Shown piece after piece: positions 1 through 9,682 of a stretch of DNA of 64,000 nucleotides (its first letter is position 1; every line of letters begins with the position of its first letter). The notes beneath the pieces were generated by a model. That model did no database searches. It saw nothing but the letters and a program-made list of their open reading frames with translations, and was not told the origin of the DNA. Both the position numbers and the translations under genes were made by a program. Source of the DNA: Aeromonas aquatica (GTDB lineage: Bacteria > Pseudomonadota > Gammaproteobacteria > Enterobacterales > Aeromonadaceae); NCBI RefSeq assembly GCF_000764655.1, contig NZ_JRGL01000101.1, positions 1 through 64,000 on the forward strand, read 5' to 3'.

Positions 1-84
1 CTCGCCTTTTTCAATCTGCTCGACCAGCGCCAGTTTAAAAGTCAGCGAGTAATCGCGCTGTGTCCGTTTCACACCTTGTCCCAT
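1..84 (-). CDS. IS3-family transposase OrfA, N-terminal 28 residues (partial)
   Basis: The reading frame starts at ATG 82-84 with GGAG six bases upstream and runs off the window. Its first residues (MGQGVKRTQRDYSLTFKLAL) resemble the N-terminus of IS3-group OrfA proteins, which carry a helix-turn-helix that binds the element ends. An in-frame ATG at 94-96 is an alternative start. OrfA is normally fused to the DDE-domain OrfB by programmed -1 frameshifting to make the active transposase, but that region is not in the window. Confidence 0.65.
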   Translation of the reverse strand, partial: MGQGVKRTQRDYSLTFKLALVEQIEKGE

Positions 85-137
85 CGGGGTCTCCATTTAT
101 TGAGGGGAAAGGTGTAAACCATATTCAGGACGGGACA
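1..137 (-). mobile_element. IS3-family insertion sequence, left end (partial)
   Basis: The window opens inside an insertion sequence whose transposase orfA reads leftward out of the window. The element's outer end is placed near 137 because the minus strand from there begins TGTCCCGTCCTG, which looks like an IS3-type terminal repeat starting with TG, about 50 bp before the orfA start. The rest of the element, its other end and the target duplication lie outside the window. The insertion is just downstream of the yfhL terminator and breaks no visible gene. Family assignment rests on the orfA N-terminus; the exact boundary is inference. Confidence 0.6.
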
Positions 138-143
138 GCGAAA

Positions 144-168
144 TAAAAAAAGCCGGGATCTCCCGGCT
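144..168 (-). terminator. Rho-independent terminator after trhP-yfhL
   Basis: The palindrome AGCCGGGATCTCCCGGCT at 151-168 is flanked by an A-run on the left and a T-run on the right, so it can work in both directions. It lies about 50 bp downstream of the yfhL stop on the minus strand and closes that operon. Confidence 0.8.
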
Positions 169-220
169 TTTTTTATTTCTTGAGGATGCTCTCTATGAGC
201 ATCCAACGCTTATCACGACG

Positions 221-1832
<1,612 letters not shown>

Positions 1833-2287
1833 GTTGGACTCTTTCTATCTGATTGCAAATCAGGACGACGCCACCTGATGGCGTCGTATTGGTTCATCTG
1901 TGATGCACGACGGTACTCGACGCACTGGCACCCGATGGGGTACACCCTGAGTATGAAATGGCTCGATACTCCTGATATACGGGGTGCGAGATTGTACTCG
2001 TCACTGGCCCATCATGCAATTTGAGCGGGTGACACAGGAGGTTCACGGTTGTTCATTTTACGCTCAGCTTGTCGATGCTAGGGTGTCGGGGCGCCGATGG
2101 AGGGAATTGTTGAGGGCAGAATGGATCTTTTCCGCTAAAAAGCCCCCTCTTCAAGTTGAAATTTTGTCCGACTCGGGAAAGAATGCGCGCTCGGTGATTG
2201 GTCCAGGGCGCGAGTGAATCGCAGCAGGACAAACCGGGAAAAAAACAGGTCTCAGGCCCACAGGAACAGGAACAATACAGGAACTTT
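1833..2287. other. Intergenic region between trhP and the L,D-transpeptidase gene
   Basis: This 455 bp region holds the divergent promoters and leaders of trhP (leftward) and the L,D-transpeptidase (rightward). A perfect inverted repeat ACGACGCCA/TGGCGTCGT lies at about 1864-1886 in the trhP leader, without a T-run, so it is a structured leader or operator rather than a terminator. ORFs across the rest have no recognisable product. AGGA near 2278 serves the downstream start. Confidence 0.5.
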
Positions 2288-3214
2288 ATGAATCCCCTTC
2301 GCATTGCCGCTTCGGCCCTTTTTTGTACTCTGACTCTGGTCAGCCAGCAGGCTTCCGCCGTTGAATACGTGCTGCCCGCCGCCAACAGCCGCCTGATCGG
2401 CGAGAATCAGGAGTACGTGGTGCCTGCGGATAATCGTCCGCTGGAGCAGATCGCCTCCGACTTCCAACTGGGCCTGACCAACATCATGGAAGCGAACCCG
2501 GGCGTTGACCCCTATCTGCCGACCCCGGGCAGCAAGCTGGTCATCCCCCATCAGCTGATCCTGCCGAATGCGCCGCGCGAGGGGATCGTCATCAACGTGG
2601 CAGAGATGCGTCTGTACTACTACCCGAAAGGCCAGAACGTGGTGCAGGTGCTGCCCATCGGCATCGGCCAGCTGGGGGTCAACACCCCGGAAAACTGGAT
2701 CACCAAGGTGGAGCGCAAGCGCGCCAACCCGACCTGGACCCCGACCGAGAACATCCGTCGCCGCTATGCCGCCCAGGGCAAGACCCTGCCTGCGGTCTGG
2801 CCGGCCGGCCCGGATAACCCCATGGGCCTGCATGCGCTCTACATCGGCAACCTCTACGCCATCCACGGTACCAACGCCACCTTCGGCATCGGTCTGCGGG
2901 TGAGCAGTGGCTGCGTGCGCCTGCGTGCCGACGACATCAAGTACCTGTTTGACAAGGTGCCGGTCGGTACCCGCGTCCAGTTCGTGAACCAGCCGGTCAA
3001 GTCCACCGTCGAGCCGGATGGCGGTCGCTACATGGAAGTTCATGAGCCGCTGTCGCGTACTGAGGCGGAGTTCAATTCCAGCGAATCCGTGCCCTTGCCC
3101 ATGACCCCGGCCATCACCCGCTTCATCGCCCACATGGACAGCGATTCCAATGTGGTCAAGCAGGTGCTGGAGCAGCGTAACGGCTTGCCGACCCGTCTTA
3201 ACCCGCAGGCCTGA
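2288..3214 (+). CDS. L,D-transpeptidase (YkuD/ErfK family), periplasmic
   Basis: A 308-residue exported protein of the ErfK/YbiS/YcfS/YnhG type. Residues 1-24 are a signal peptide ending QASA. A LysM-like segment follows at about 42-90 ([18 protein letters not shown]). The YkuD catalytic domain (about 95-245) ends with the active-site motif: His193 in AIHGTN and Cys209 in SSGCVRL. Such enzymes make meso-DAP to meso-DAP cross-links or attach Braun lipoprotein to peptidoglycan; sequence alone does not separate the two. The ATG at 2288 was preferred to upstream starts because it begins the signal peptide and has AGGA at the right distance. It is monocistronic with its own terminator. Confidence 0.92.
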   Translation: MNPLRIAASALFCTLTLVSQQASAVEYVLPAANSRLIGENQEYVVPADNRPLEQIASDFQLGLTNIMEANPGVDPYLPTPGSKLVIPHQLILPNAPREGIVINVAEMRLYYYPKGQNVVQVLPIGIGQLGVNTPENWITKVERKRANPTWTPTENIRRRYAAQGKTLPAVWPAGPDNPMGLHALYIGNLYAIHGTNATFGIGLRVSSGCVRLRADDIKYLFDKVPVGTRVQFVNQPVKSTVEPDGGRYMEVHEPLSRTEAEFNSSESVPLPMTPAITRFIAHMDSDSNVVKQVLEQRNGLPTRLNPQA

Positions 3215-3234
3215 TGGCCGCTGACGAGACAATG

Positions 3235-3268
3235 AACAACGGCGACCTCAGGTCGCCGTTGTTGTTTC
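3235..3268 (+). terminator. Rho-independent terminator after the L,D-transpeptidase
   Basis: AACAACGGCGACC, a 3-base loop and GGTCGCCGTTGTT form a 13-bp stem, followed by a T-rich stretch. It begins about 20 bp past the stop codon. Confidence 0.8.
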
Positions 3269-3313
3269 TGCCGTGGCCGAGCCTTGTCTGAGTGGTTGTC
3301 AGGGTGAATGCAC

Positions 3314-3688
3314 TCAGACGGCGGGCGGGGCATAGAGGGCGAGACGGTTGCCCTCGGTGTCTTCGATGATGACCCGGGAGCCGTGGCCGCTGCCGATGCT
3401 GTGCAGGGGTTCGAGCACCCGTCCGCCGAGTTTGGGCACCATCTGCTCGGCCTCTCTCAGGCGATCATTCAAGGCAAGGTAGATGAGGGGGCCAGTGCCG
3501 CCCGGTTGGTGGTATTCGTCCATGGGGCCGAGGCAGGCCGCCGCGTTGTTGCCATCGTGGCGCAGCATGGCGAAGCGTATCTCCTCCTGTATTGGTGTGA
3601 CCGGCACGTCGAGCAGGGCCGAATAGAAGGCCATGGCACGATCCAGATCCCGGGTCGGAATGTCGGCCCAGACCAGAGTGTTGTCCAT
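3314..3688 (-). CDS. VOC family (glyoxalase/bleomycin resistance-like) protein
   Basis: A 124-residue single-module VOC protein. It has the two beta-alpha-beta-beta-beta repeats of the fold: WADIPTRDLDRAMAFYSALL at the N-terminus, and a C-terminal strand set ending EDTEGNRLALY, where the Glu is a usual metal ligand. Members bind a divalent metal and act as lyases, dioxygenases or drug-binding proteins; the substrate cannot be told. The start at 3686-3688 was chosen because it gives the usual N-terminal domain edge. It stands alone downstream of pmbA, separated by that gene's terminator. Confidence 0.8.
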   Translation of the reverse strand: MDNTLVWADIPTRDLDRAMAFYSALLDVPVTPIQEEIRFAMLRHDGNNAAACLGPMDEYHQPGGTGPLIYLALNDRLREAEQMVPKLGGRVLEPLHSIGSGHGSRVIIEDTEGNRLALYAPPAV

Positions 3689-3771
3689 CTTCGTATTCTC
3701 CAGACGTTCCCGGCCGATGCGGCCGGTGGCTCTTAGAGGGTAGGAGTGGCCGCAGGGGGGCGCCAGCAGTG

Positions 3772-3800
3772 AAAAAACGGCGCCTGATGGCACCGTTTTT
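3772..3800 (-). terminator. Rho-independent terminator after tldD-pmbA
   Basis: On the minus strand AAAACGGTGCC, a 4-base loop and GGCGCCGTTTTTT form a stem with one mismatch and a T-run. It lies about 115 bp beyond the pmbA stop, after the decayed copy of the pmbA 3' end. Confidence 0.7.
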
Positions 3801-3837
3801 GAGTGGGGAAGAGAAGTGGTTTCCGCTCTGTATACAG

Positions 3838-3873
3838 TCACTTGCCTGCGATGTTCAGGCCACCGAAGCGGCT
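3838..3873 (-). repeat. Extra copy of the pmbA 3' end
   Basis: Read on the minus strand this encodes SRFGGLNIAGK followed by TGA. The real PmbA ends IRFGGLSIAGK and TGA at 3914, so the two stops are 76 bp apart. The copy is diverged at the DNA level but keeps the reading frame and stop. It is not part of an expressed gene as far as can be seen. Confidence 0.7.
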
Positions 3874-3913
3874 CTGCGCCGACGCGTCGCGACCCTCCTC
3901 ATCCTGGGCGTAG

Positions 3914-5254
3914 TCATTTGCCGGCGATGCTCAAACCACCGAAACGGATGAGGGGGGCATAGAAGCCCTTGCCATCGTCGTGGTGCAGTTGGTCGCCGAC
4001 CGCTTCCAGCTCCCCCAGCAGGCGGTAGAAGTTGCCCGCCACCGTGATGCCGCGCACCGGTTGAACGCGCACGCCATCACGGCACAGGAAGCCGGATGCC
4101 CCGAACGAGAAGTCACCGCTCACCGCATCGGCGCCCGAGTGCAGACCATCGAGCTTGACCAGCTCCAGATACTCGCCGCTCTTGACCTCGGCTTCCGAGT
4201 GAGGGCCTGTGCCAAACACCAGGTGGCGGGCCGTCACATCCAGCGCGCCGCGGGCACTGCGGGCCGCCGAGCCATTGCTGGCGATGCCGAAGTGGTGGGC
4301 GGTGGCGCTGTTGTGCAGCAGGCTCTTCAGCTCCCCCTCGCCGATCAGCAGCAGATCCCGGGTGGGGGCGCCTTCACCGTCGAACCCCTTGATGTTCATG
4401 CCACCCGGCATATAGGTCCGGCTCTCCAGGCTGAGCCAGCGGGAGGCAACCTGCTGCCCCAGCTTGTCCCGCCAGGGGTTGATCCCCTGCTGGGCCCATT
4501 TGCCGGAGAGCGCCGCCTGGAAGCAGCCGAACAGGCTGGCCAGCGCGTTGGGGGTGAAGATCGCGCCGTAGCGACCACTTGGCACCGCCTCACCGGCCAG
4601 CAGGGCATGGGCCACTGCGTGGATCTGCGTGATGAGACTCTGGCTGTCCAGCTCGTCGAAGCGGCGGACATATTGTCCCTGGGAGTGCATGGACTGGCGG
4701 CCATCGCGGGAGATCAGGGCCGAGCTGTAGCAGCCGACGCTGAACTCCTGATGCTGGCAGAGGGTGCCCCGGCTGTTGGCGAGCCAGAGCCGGCTCTCTC
4801 CCTCGAAGAAGCTGTTGTAGGGGGCGCCGGTCACATCGGGCTGCGCCAGCATGTCCGCCTCGAGGCGCAGGGCGAGGGCGATCTTCTCCTCCACCGGGGT
4901 GCCGTCAGGCTGATTGATCTCGGCGCAGTCGGTGCTGATCTGGCTGTCCTCGACCCGAATGGCCTGATCCGCATCCAGCTTGGCGAAGCGGCTGGCGTCA
5001 CAGGCATCCTGCAGCATGGCGGCCAGGGCCGCCTCGTCCAGCGACTCCGAGTAGGCGATGCCGACTCGGCCCTCCTTGATCAGGCGAATGCCGATCTGCT
5101 GGCTGCTGGTGACCTTGTATTCGGCGAGTTCGCCCTTGTCGGCCTTGAGGGAGAAGGCCTTGTCCCGATTGGCGATAAGATCCGCCTCGGCACCGAGATC
5201 GGCGACCTGGTTGAGCAGACGGCTCAGCAATGCATTCATATCGAGTTGGCTCAT
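3914..5254 (-). CDS. pmbA: Metalloprotease-partner protein PmbA (TldE)
   Basis: A 446-residue PmbA/TldE, the usual length. With TldD it forms a heterodimeric protease that degrades unfolded peptides and, in other bacteria, matures microcin B17 and inactivates CcdA. PmbA lacks the metal-binding HExxxH of TldD, and none is seen here. The start ATG at 5252-5254 overlaps by one base (TGATG) the stop of a duplicated tldD end just upstream, which probably preserves the original tldD-pmbA junction. It is the second gene of the leftward tldD-pmbA unit. Confidence 0.93.
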   Translation of the reverse strand: MSQLDMNALLSRLLNQVADLGAEADLIANRDKAFSLKADKGELAEYKVTSSQQIGIRLIKEGRVGIAYSESLDEAALAAMLQDACDASRFAKLDADQAIRVEDSQISTDCAEINQPDGTPVEEKIALALRLEADMLAQPDVTGAPYNSFFEGESRLWLANSRGTLCQHQEFSVGCYSSALISRDGRQSMHSQGQYVRRFDELDSQSLITQIHAVAHALLAGEAVPSGRYGAIFTPNALASLFGCFQAALSGKWAQQGINPWRDKLGQQVASRWLSLESRTYMPGGMNIKGFDGEGAPTRDLLLIGEGELKSLLHNSATAHHFGIASNGSAARSARGALDVTARHLVFGTGPHSEAEVKSGEYLELVKLDGLHSGADAVSGDFSFGASGFLCRDGVRVQPVRGITVAGNFYRLLGELEAVGDQLHHDDGKGFYAPLIRFGGLSIAGK

Positions 5255-5532
5255 CAGGCATTCCCCCCCACGAGGATGTTGTCTACCTTGAGTGGCGGCT
5301 GGCCGACCGAGGCCGGGATGGAAACTGAGCCCGGCAGGTTGTCAATTATGCTCATCAGACGTTCCCCCCACGAGGATGTTGTCTACCTTGAGCGGCGGCT
5401 GGCCGACCGAGGCCGGGATGGAAACTGAGCCCGGCAGGTTGTCAATTATGCTCATCAGACGTTCCCCCCCACGAGGATGTTGTCTACCTTGAGCGGCGGC
5501 TGGCCGACCGAGGTGGGCACTGAGCCCGAGAC
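5254..5532 (-). repeat. Three tandem copies of the tldD 3' end at the tldD/pmbA junction
   Basis: Units of about 100 bp have stops at 5455 (the real tldD), 5355 and 5254. Each contains the codons for VGQPPLKVDNILVGG. In the two extra copies the segment is preceded by ATGAGCATAATTGAC, which resembles the pmbA start (MSII versus MSQL), giving mini-ORFs at 5342-5455 (37 aa) and 5254-5355 (33 aa). The second mini-ORF stop overlaps the pmbA ATG exactly as the tldD stop overlaps the first mini-ORF ATG. This is a tandem triplication of the segment spanning the gene boundary. Confidence 0.9.
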
Positions 5533-6855
5533 AGAGCCGCACATGCCGGCGGCCAGCGCGAGATCGCGGCCCACCATGGAGATCTCCTTGAGCACCTGTG
5601 GTCCGGTGCCGATCAGGGTTGCCGATTTGAGCGGTTTGGTGATCTTGCCGCCCTCGATGAGGTAGGCCTCCTGCACGTTGAAGTTGAACTCGCCGGTACC
5701 CGGCTGCACCGAGCCGCCCCCCATCTTCCTGGCGTAGATGCCGTGCTCCACCGTGGCCAGCATCTCATCGAGCGAATGGTTGCCCGGCTCGATAAAGGTG
5801 TTGCGCATGCGCGAGGCGGGGGCGAAGCGATAGGATTCGCGCCGGCCCGAGCCGGTGCGGGCATGGCCGGTCTTCAGCGCTCCCATGCGGTCCACCAGGA
5901 AGCCGGTCAGCACCCCATCCTTGATGAGCTGGGTGTGCTGGGTCGCCATGCCTTCGTCGTCGACGTTGATAGAGCCCCAGGCGTTGGCCTGCAGGCCTTC
6001 GTCCACCGCGCTGACCGCCGGGTTGGCAATCAGCTCCCCCATCTTGTCGTGGAACACCGAGGCTTTCTTCGCCACCGAGGTGGTTTCCAGCAGATGGCCG
6101 CAGGCCTCGTGGAAGATGACGCCGCCAAAGCCACTCTCCATGATGACCGGCAAGTTGCCGCTCGGGCAGGGGGCCGCGCCGAGTTTCACCAGCGCCTGGC
6201 GGGTGGCGGTGAGGGCGAGCTCCCGGGGATCGATGAGGGCCGCATGCTCCCAGCCCATCAGGGCCCCGGGGGCCTCGTAGCCCATGCTCTGCTCGCTGCC
6301 GTTCTGGGCTATGGTCTGGGCCATGATGCGGTTGTAGTGGCGGCGGTCGCTGACCATGAGCCCTTCGCTGTTGAAGATCTCCACCTCCTGCTCCCAGCCC
6401 AGCGCATTGGCGGAGAACTGGCTCACCTTGGCGCTCTCGGTGCGGGCTGCGGTGTCCATGGCGTACAGGTAGGCAATCTTCTGCTCCAGCTGCTTGTCCG
6501 CCGATAACGGCAGCGCCACCGGGTTTTGGTCGGTGAAGCGGATGAAATCGAAGGCGGTGGCGGTCACCACGGGGTCACGCCTGTCCTTGGCCGCCAGCAG
6601 GCTGACGATGCGCAGCAGCTCGTCGCGATCCGCCAGATTGGTGTAGCCATACAGCACCTTGTGGCCGTAGCACAGCCGCACGCCTATGCCGAAATCGAGG
6701 CCGCCGCTGATATTTTCGATCTGGCTGGAGAGCAGGCTGAGCTGGCTGCGACGCTTGCGTTCCACGAACAGCTCGGCGAAGTCGGCGCCAAGCTGCAGCG
6801 CGTGATCGAGCACATCGCGGGCAATGGTGGGGGTCAGCAGGGAGAATGGGGTCAT
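5455..6855 (-). CDS. tldD: Metalloprotease TldD
   Basis: A 466-residue TldD. The zinc-binding motif HEACGH is at residues 249-254, in the sequence GVIFHEACGHLLETTS. TldD is the catalytic subunit of the cytoplasmic TldD-TldE(PmbA) peptidase. The ATG at 6853-6855 matches the family N-terminus (MTPFSLLTPT), and an upstream extension has no family resemblance. The C-terminus (VDNILVGGNV) is repeated twice in the spacer before pmbA, so the present 3' end may not be the ancestral one, but the protein reads intact. Confidence 0.94.
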   Translation of the reverse strand: MTPFSLLTPTIARDVLDHALQLGADFAELFVERKRRSQLSLLSSQIENISGGLDFGIGVRLCYGHKVLYGYTNLADRDELLRIVSLLAAKDRRDPVVTATAFDFIRFTDQNPVALPLSADKQLEQKIAYLYAMDTAARTESAKVSQFSANALGWEQEVEIFNSEGLMVSDRRHYNRIMAQTIAQNGSEQSMGYEAPGALMGWEHAALIDPRELALTATRQALVKLGAAPCPSGNLPVIMESGFGGVIFHEACGHLLETTSVAKKASVFHDKMGELIANPAVSAVDEGLQANAWGSINVDDEGMATQHTQLIKDGVLTGFLVDRMGALKTGHARTGSGRRESYRFAPASRMRNTFIEPGNHSLDEMLATVEHGIYARKMGGGSVQPGTGEFNFNVQEAYLIEGGKITKPLKSATLIGTGPQVLKEISMVGRDLALAAGMCGSVSGSVPTSVGQPPLKVDNILVGGNV

Positions 6856-7039
6856 AGCATATCCTTTTCTGGTCTGAGCCTGTTCAGGGCCGCCCCCGGC
6901 GCCGAGGGGGACTGGGGACGGTTTCATTGTTACAGACCTGTGCAAAAAAGTCGTCATGGCATCATGCGATGATACCGATTGGGGCAATCGGCTCGAGATC
7001 TGCACCCGAGCTGCCGGCGCTGCTGGCCGTCAGCCAGGA

Positions 7040-7345
7040 TCAGAGCAGTTCGTGGATCTCGCTCAGGATTTGGTCAACCCACTGCTCGATGCGGGGCTCG
7101 GTCTGGTCGGCACATTGGCTGGCATCGTCGAGCAGGCACGATCACAACAGTTCGTGGATCTCGCCGAGGATCTGGTCAACCCACTGCTCGATGCGGGGCT
7201 CGGTCTGGTCGGCACATTGGCTGGCATCGTCGAGCAGGCACGATCAGAGCAGCTCGTGGATCTCACCGAGGATTTGGTCAACCCACTGCTCGATGCGGGG
7301 CTCGGTCTGGTCGTACTGGTTGGCATCGTCGAGGGCCAGGCCGAC
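7040..7345 (-). repeat. Three tandem copies of the fldB 3' end, period exactly 102 bp
   Basis: The stops are at 7244 (the real fldB), 7142 and 7040, exactly 102 bp (34 codons) apart, so all units share one frame across the stops. Each encodes [14 protein letters not shown] followed by G/S-EIHELL and TGA. The two downstream copies read DDASQCADQTEP where fldB reads [11 protein letters not shown]. They are more alike to each other than to the gene. Stops and frame are intact in all three. Confidence 0.92.
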
Positions 7346-7762
7346 GAAGTGACGGCCATCGTCGATCAGCGCCTTGGAGGCGTCGAACTCGTAGCCTTCG
7401 TTCGGCCAGTAGCCCACCAGCTTGACGCCTTTTGGCACCAGCTGATCGTGCAGCAGGCCGAGGGCGTCCTGATACCATTCGCCATAGCCCAGCTGATCAC
7501 CCATGCCAAACAGGGCGATGATGCGTCCTTCCAGATGGAGATCGGCGATGTCCTCCCAGCGGGATTCCCAGTCTTCTTGCAGCTCGCCGAAGTCCCAGGT
7601 GGAGATGCCCAGGATCAGGATGTCGTACTCCTGCATGCGGACGAGGGGCACATCCTTGATGTTGTGGAGATCGACCAGCTCGGGGCCGATGAGGGCGCGG
7701 ATCTTCTCGGCGGCCATCTCGGTGTAACAGGTGGTAGAGCCGTAAAACAAACCAATCTTCAT
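7244..7762 (-). CDS. fldB: Flavodoxin FldB
   Basis: A 172-residue long-chain flavodoxin. The FMN phosphate loop is seen at the N-terminus ([16 protein letters not shown]), followed by the isoalloxazine loops around [16 protein letters not shown] and [17 protein letters not shown]. Flavodoxins carry single electrons to Fe-S and radical enzymes. The location beside and divergent from xerD matches fldB of E. coli, which is why fldB rather than fldA is preferred. The start was chosen at MKIGLFYG. Two extra copies of its last 30 or so codons follow the stop. Confidence 0.9.
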   Translation of the reverse strand: MKIGLFYGSTTCYTEMAAEKIRALIGPELVDLHNIKDVPLVRMQEYDILILGISTWDFGELQEDWESRWEDIADLHLEGRIIALFGMGDQLGYGEWYQDALGLLHDQLVPKGVKLVGYWPNEGYEFDASKALIDDGRHFVGLALDDANQYDQTEPRIEQWVDQILGEIHELL

Positions 7763-7996
7763 CTCGCTGTCCTTACCGTAAAACAGAGCCATCTCGTGTC
7801 ATCCCCTGTTTTTTGCGGCAAACAGGGCATACTGGCTTCTTAAGACACGCCGGGGTGAGCATGGCGGGCCAGGTGGAGGGGCGCCAGTCTAACAGATTGC
7901 GATTCGCCCTTCACCGGGCAAGGGGTCAGAGGCCATCACTTGCCGTGCCTCGGGACCACGCTACAATGGCGCACCCTTTGTCGAAGACTCAAGCCC

Positions 7997-8908
7997 ATGA
8001 CCAAGCCCGCTCCCGCCCAGCACAACCATCCCCTGATCGAGCCCTTCCTCGATGCACTCTGGCTGGAGCGTGGCCTGTCTGACAACACGGTCAGCTCCTA
8101 TCGCACCGATCTGGAGAAGTTTGCGCTCTGGCTCGATGAGCAGGGCAGCTCCTTGCTGCTGGTGGGGATGGACGAGATCCAGCACTACCTCGCCTGGCGG
8201 GTGGACAAGCAGTTTGCCGCGAGCTCCACGGCCCGCTTCCTGTCGGCCCTGCGCCGCTTCTATCAATATCTGAATCGGGAAAAATTGCGCGGCGACGACC
8301 CGACAGTGTTGCTGGAGGGCCCCAAGCTGCCCAAGAAGTTGCCCGCCGACTTGAGCGAGGCCGAGGTGGAGGCGCTGCTGGGGGCACCGTTGGTGGACGA
8401 TCCGCTGGAGCTGCGGGACAGGGCCATGCTGGAGCTGCTCTACGCCACCGGGTTGCGGGTCTCCGAGCTGGTGGGGCTCACCGCCGAGCACGTCAGCCTG
8501 CGCCAGGGGCTGGTGCGGGTGGTGGGCAAGGGCAACAAGGAGCGACTGGTGCCCATGGGGGAGGAGGCCGTCCATTGGCTGGAGCGCTACTACCGGGAGG
8601 GACGTACCCTGCTGCTCGGCGGCACCAGCTCGGACGTCGTCTTTCCCTCCAAGCAGGCCAGGATGATGACCCGCCAGACCTTCTGGCATCGGATCAAGCT
8701 CTATGCCATGCGCGCCGGGATCAGGGGGGAGCTCTCCCCCCACACCCTGCGCCACGCCTTTGCCACCCATCTGCTCAACCACGGCGCCGATCTGCGGGTG
8801 GTGCAGATGCTGCTGGGTCACGCGGATCTCTCCACCACCCAGATCTACACCCATGTGGCGAACGAGCGCCTCAAGACACTGCACGGCGAGCACCATCCGA
8901 GGGCCTGA
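7997..8908 (+). CDS. xerD: Tyrosine recombinase XerD
   Basis: A 303-residue XerD. All catalytic residues are visible: Arg154 (TGLRVSELVG), Lys178 (VVGKGNKER), His249 and Arg252 (HTLRHAFATHLL), His275 (LLGHADLSTTQIY) and the nucleophile Tyr284. With XerC it resolves chromosome dimers at dif under FtsK control. The start ATG at 7997 gives the normal N-terminus; upstream in-frame codons are not family-like. The order fldB, xerD, dsbC, recJ is the enterobacterial one, here with mscL inserted on the opposite strand. Confidence 0.95.
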   Translation: MTKPAPAQHNHPLIEPFLDALWLERGLSDNTVSSYRTDLEKFALWLDEQGSSLLLVGMDEIQHYLAWRVDKQFAASSTARFLSALRRFYQYLNREKLRGDDPTVLLEGPKLPKKLPADLSEAEVEALLGAPLVDDPLELRDRAMLELLYATGLRVSELVGLTAEHVSLRQGLVRVVGKGNKERLVPMGEEAVHWLERYYREGRTLLLGGTSSDVVFPSKQARMMTRQTFWHRIKLYAMRAGIRGELSPHTLRHAFATHLLNHGADLRVVQMLLGHADLSTTQIYTHVANERLKTLHGEHHPRA

Positions 8909-8958
8909 ATGCCTGCCCCTGACGAAAGCTGTCGTGCTTCGCCTGGAGCTTTCGCCCA

Positions 8959-8987
8959 TAAAAAAACCGCCTGGTGGCGGTTTTTTT
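8959..8987. terminator. Bidirectional terminator between xerD and mscL
   Basis: AAAAAACCGCC, loop TGGT, GGCGGTTTTTTT. The A- and T-runs on both sides let it end both convergent genes. Confidence 0.88.
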
Positions 8988-9011
8988 GCAAGTGCCGGGC
9001 AGGCCGCGAGC

Positions 9012-9422
9012 TTATTTGCCCTGCTGGGATTTCAGCAGATCGCGGATCTCGCTCAGCAGTTCCTGATCCTTGGTGGGACCGGCCGGGGCAGGGGCTTCCT
9101 CTTCCTGCTTCTTCTGCAGGGTGTTGACGGCCTTGAGCCCCATGAAGATGGCAAAGGCGATGATCAGGAAGTCGATGACGGTCTGGATGAATTTGCCGTA
9201 GGCGATGACCACGGCGGGCACCTCGCCTTCGGCGGCCTTCAGGGTCACGGCGAGATCGCTGAAGTCCACGCCGCCCAGGATGAGGCCGATGGGCGGCATG
9301 ATGACGTCACCTACGAAGGAGGAGACTATCTTGCCGAAGGCGGCACCTATGATGATACCGACCGCCATGTCGATGACGTTGCCTCTGGCCGCAAAGGCCT
9401 TGAACTCTTTAATCAGACTCAT
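9012..9422 (-). CDS. mscL: Large-conductance mechanosensitive channel MscL
   Basis: A 136-residue MscL, the same length as in E. coli. It has the N-terminal amphipathic helix and TM1 ([20 protein letters not shown], then [13 protein letters not shown]), a periplasmic loop, TM2 ([20 protein letters not shown]) and the C-terminal helix ending [10 protein letters not shown]. The homopentamer in the inner membrane opens under membrane tension during hypo-osmotic shock. The start at MSLIKEF was chosen over one four codons upstream by family length. Confidence 0.96.
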   Translation of the reverse strand: MSLIKEFKAFAARGNVIDMAVGIIIGAAFGKIVSSFVGDVIMPPIGLILGGVDFSDLAVTLKAAEGEVPAVVIAYGKFIQTVIDFLIIAFAIFMGLKAVNTLQKKQEEEAPAPAGPTKDQELLSEIRDLLKSQQGK

Positions 9423-9682
9423 GTTCCCCTCCAAAAATGGGTTCTGAGCGGCCGCTACCGCTCCTTTGATTTGAATAATAAAGCATCAGGAAAACAGAGG
9501 GATGCCCTTGCTGTTGCCTGTTGTCCTGATTAGCTTGCTGGGCCTCGGCCCAATTGGCAACCTGCTGGAATGGGAATTTTTTGCATTCGCCACTATTAAT
9601 CAGTCTGTAATTTATGAGTTGGGCCACCAATGTCACTGGTTTACCGTATGAAACCTCTCGTTCATACCAAGTGAGTGAAATA

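Noticed and set aside
1863-1888. Terminator in the trhP leader
   Set aside because: The stem is perfect but there is no T-run on either strand and no gene upstream to terminate.
3829-3838. CTGTATACAG as a LexA box
   Set aside because: The two half-sites match but the spacing is far too short for the 16-bp SOS consensus, and no SOS gene starts there.
7040-7345. CRISPR-like or VNTR array
   Set aside because: The 102-bp units are adjacent with no spacers and are coding copies of the fldB end, not a CRISPR or a simple minisatellite.
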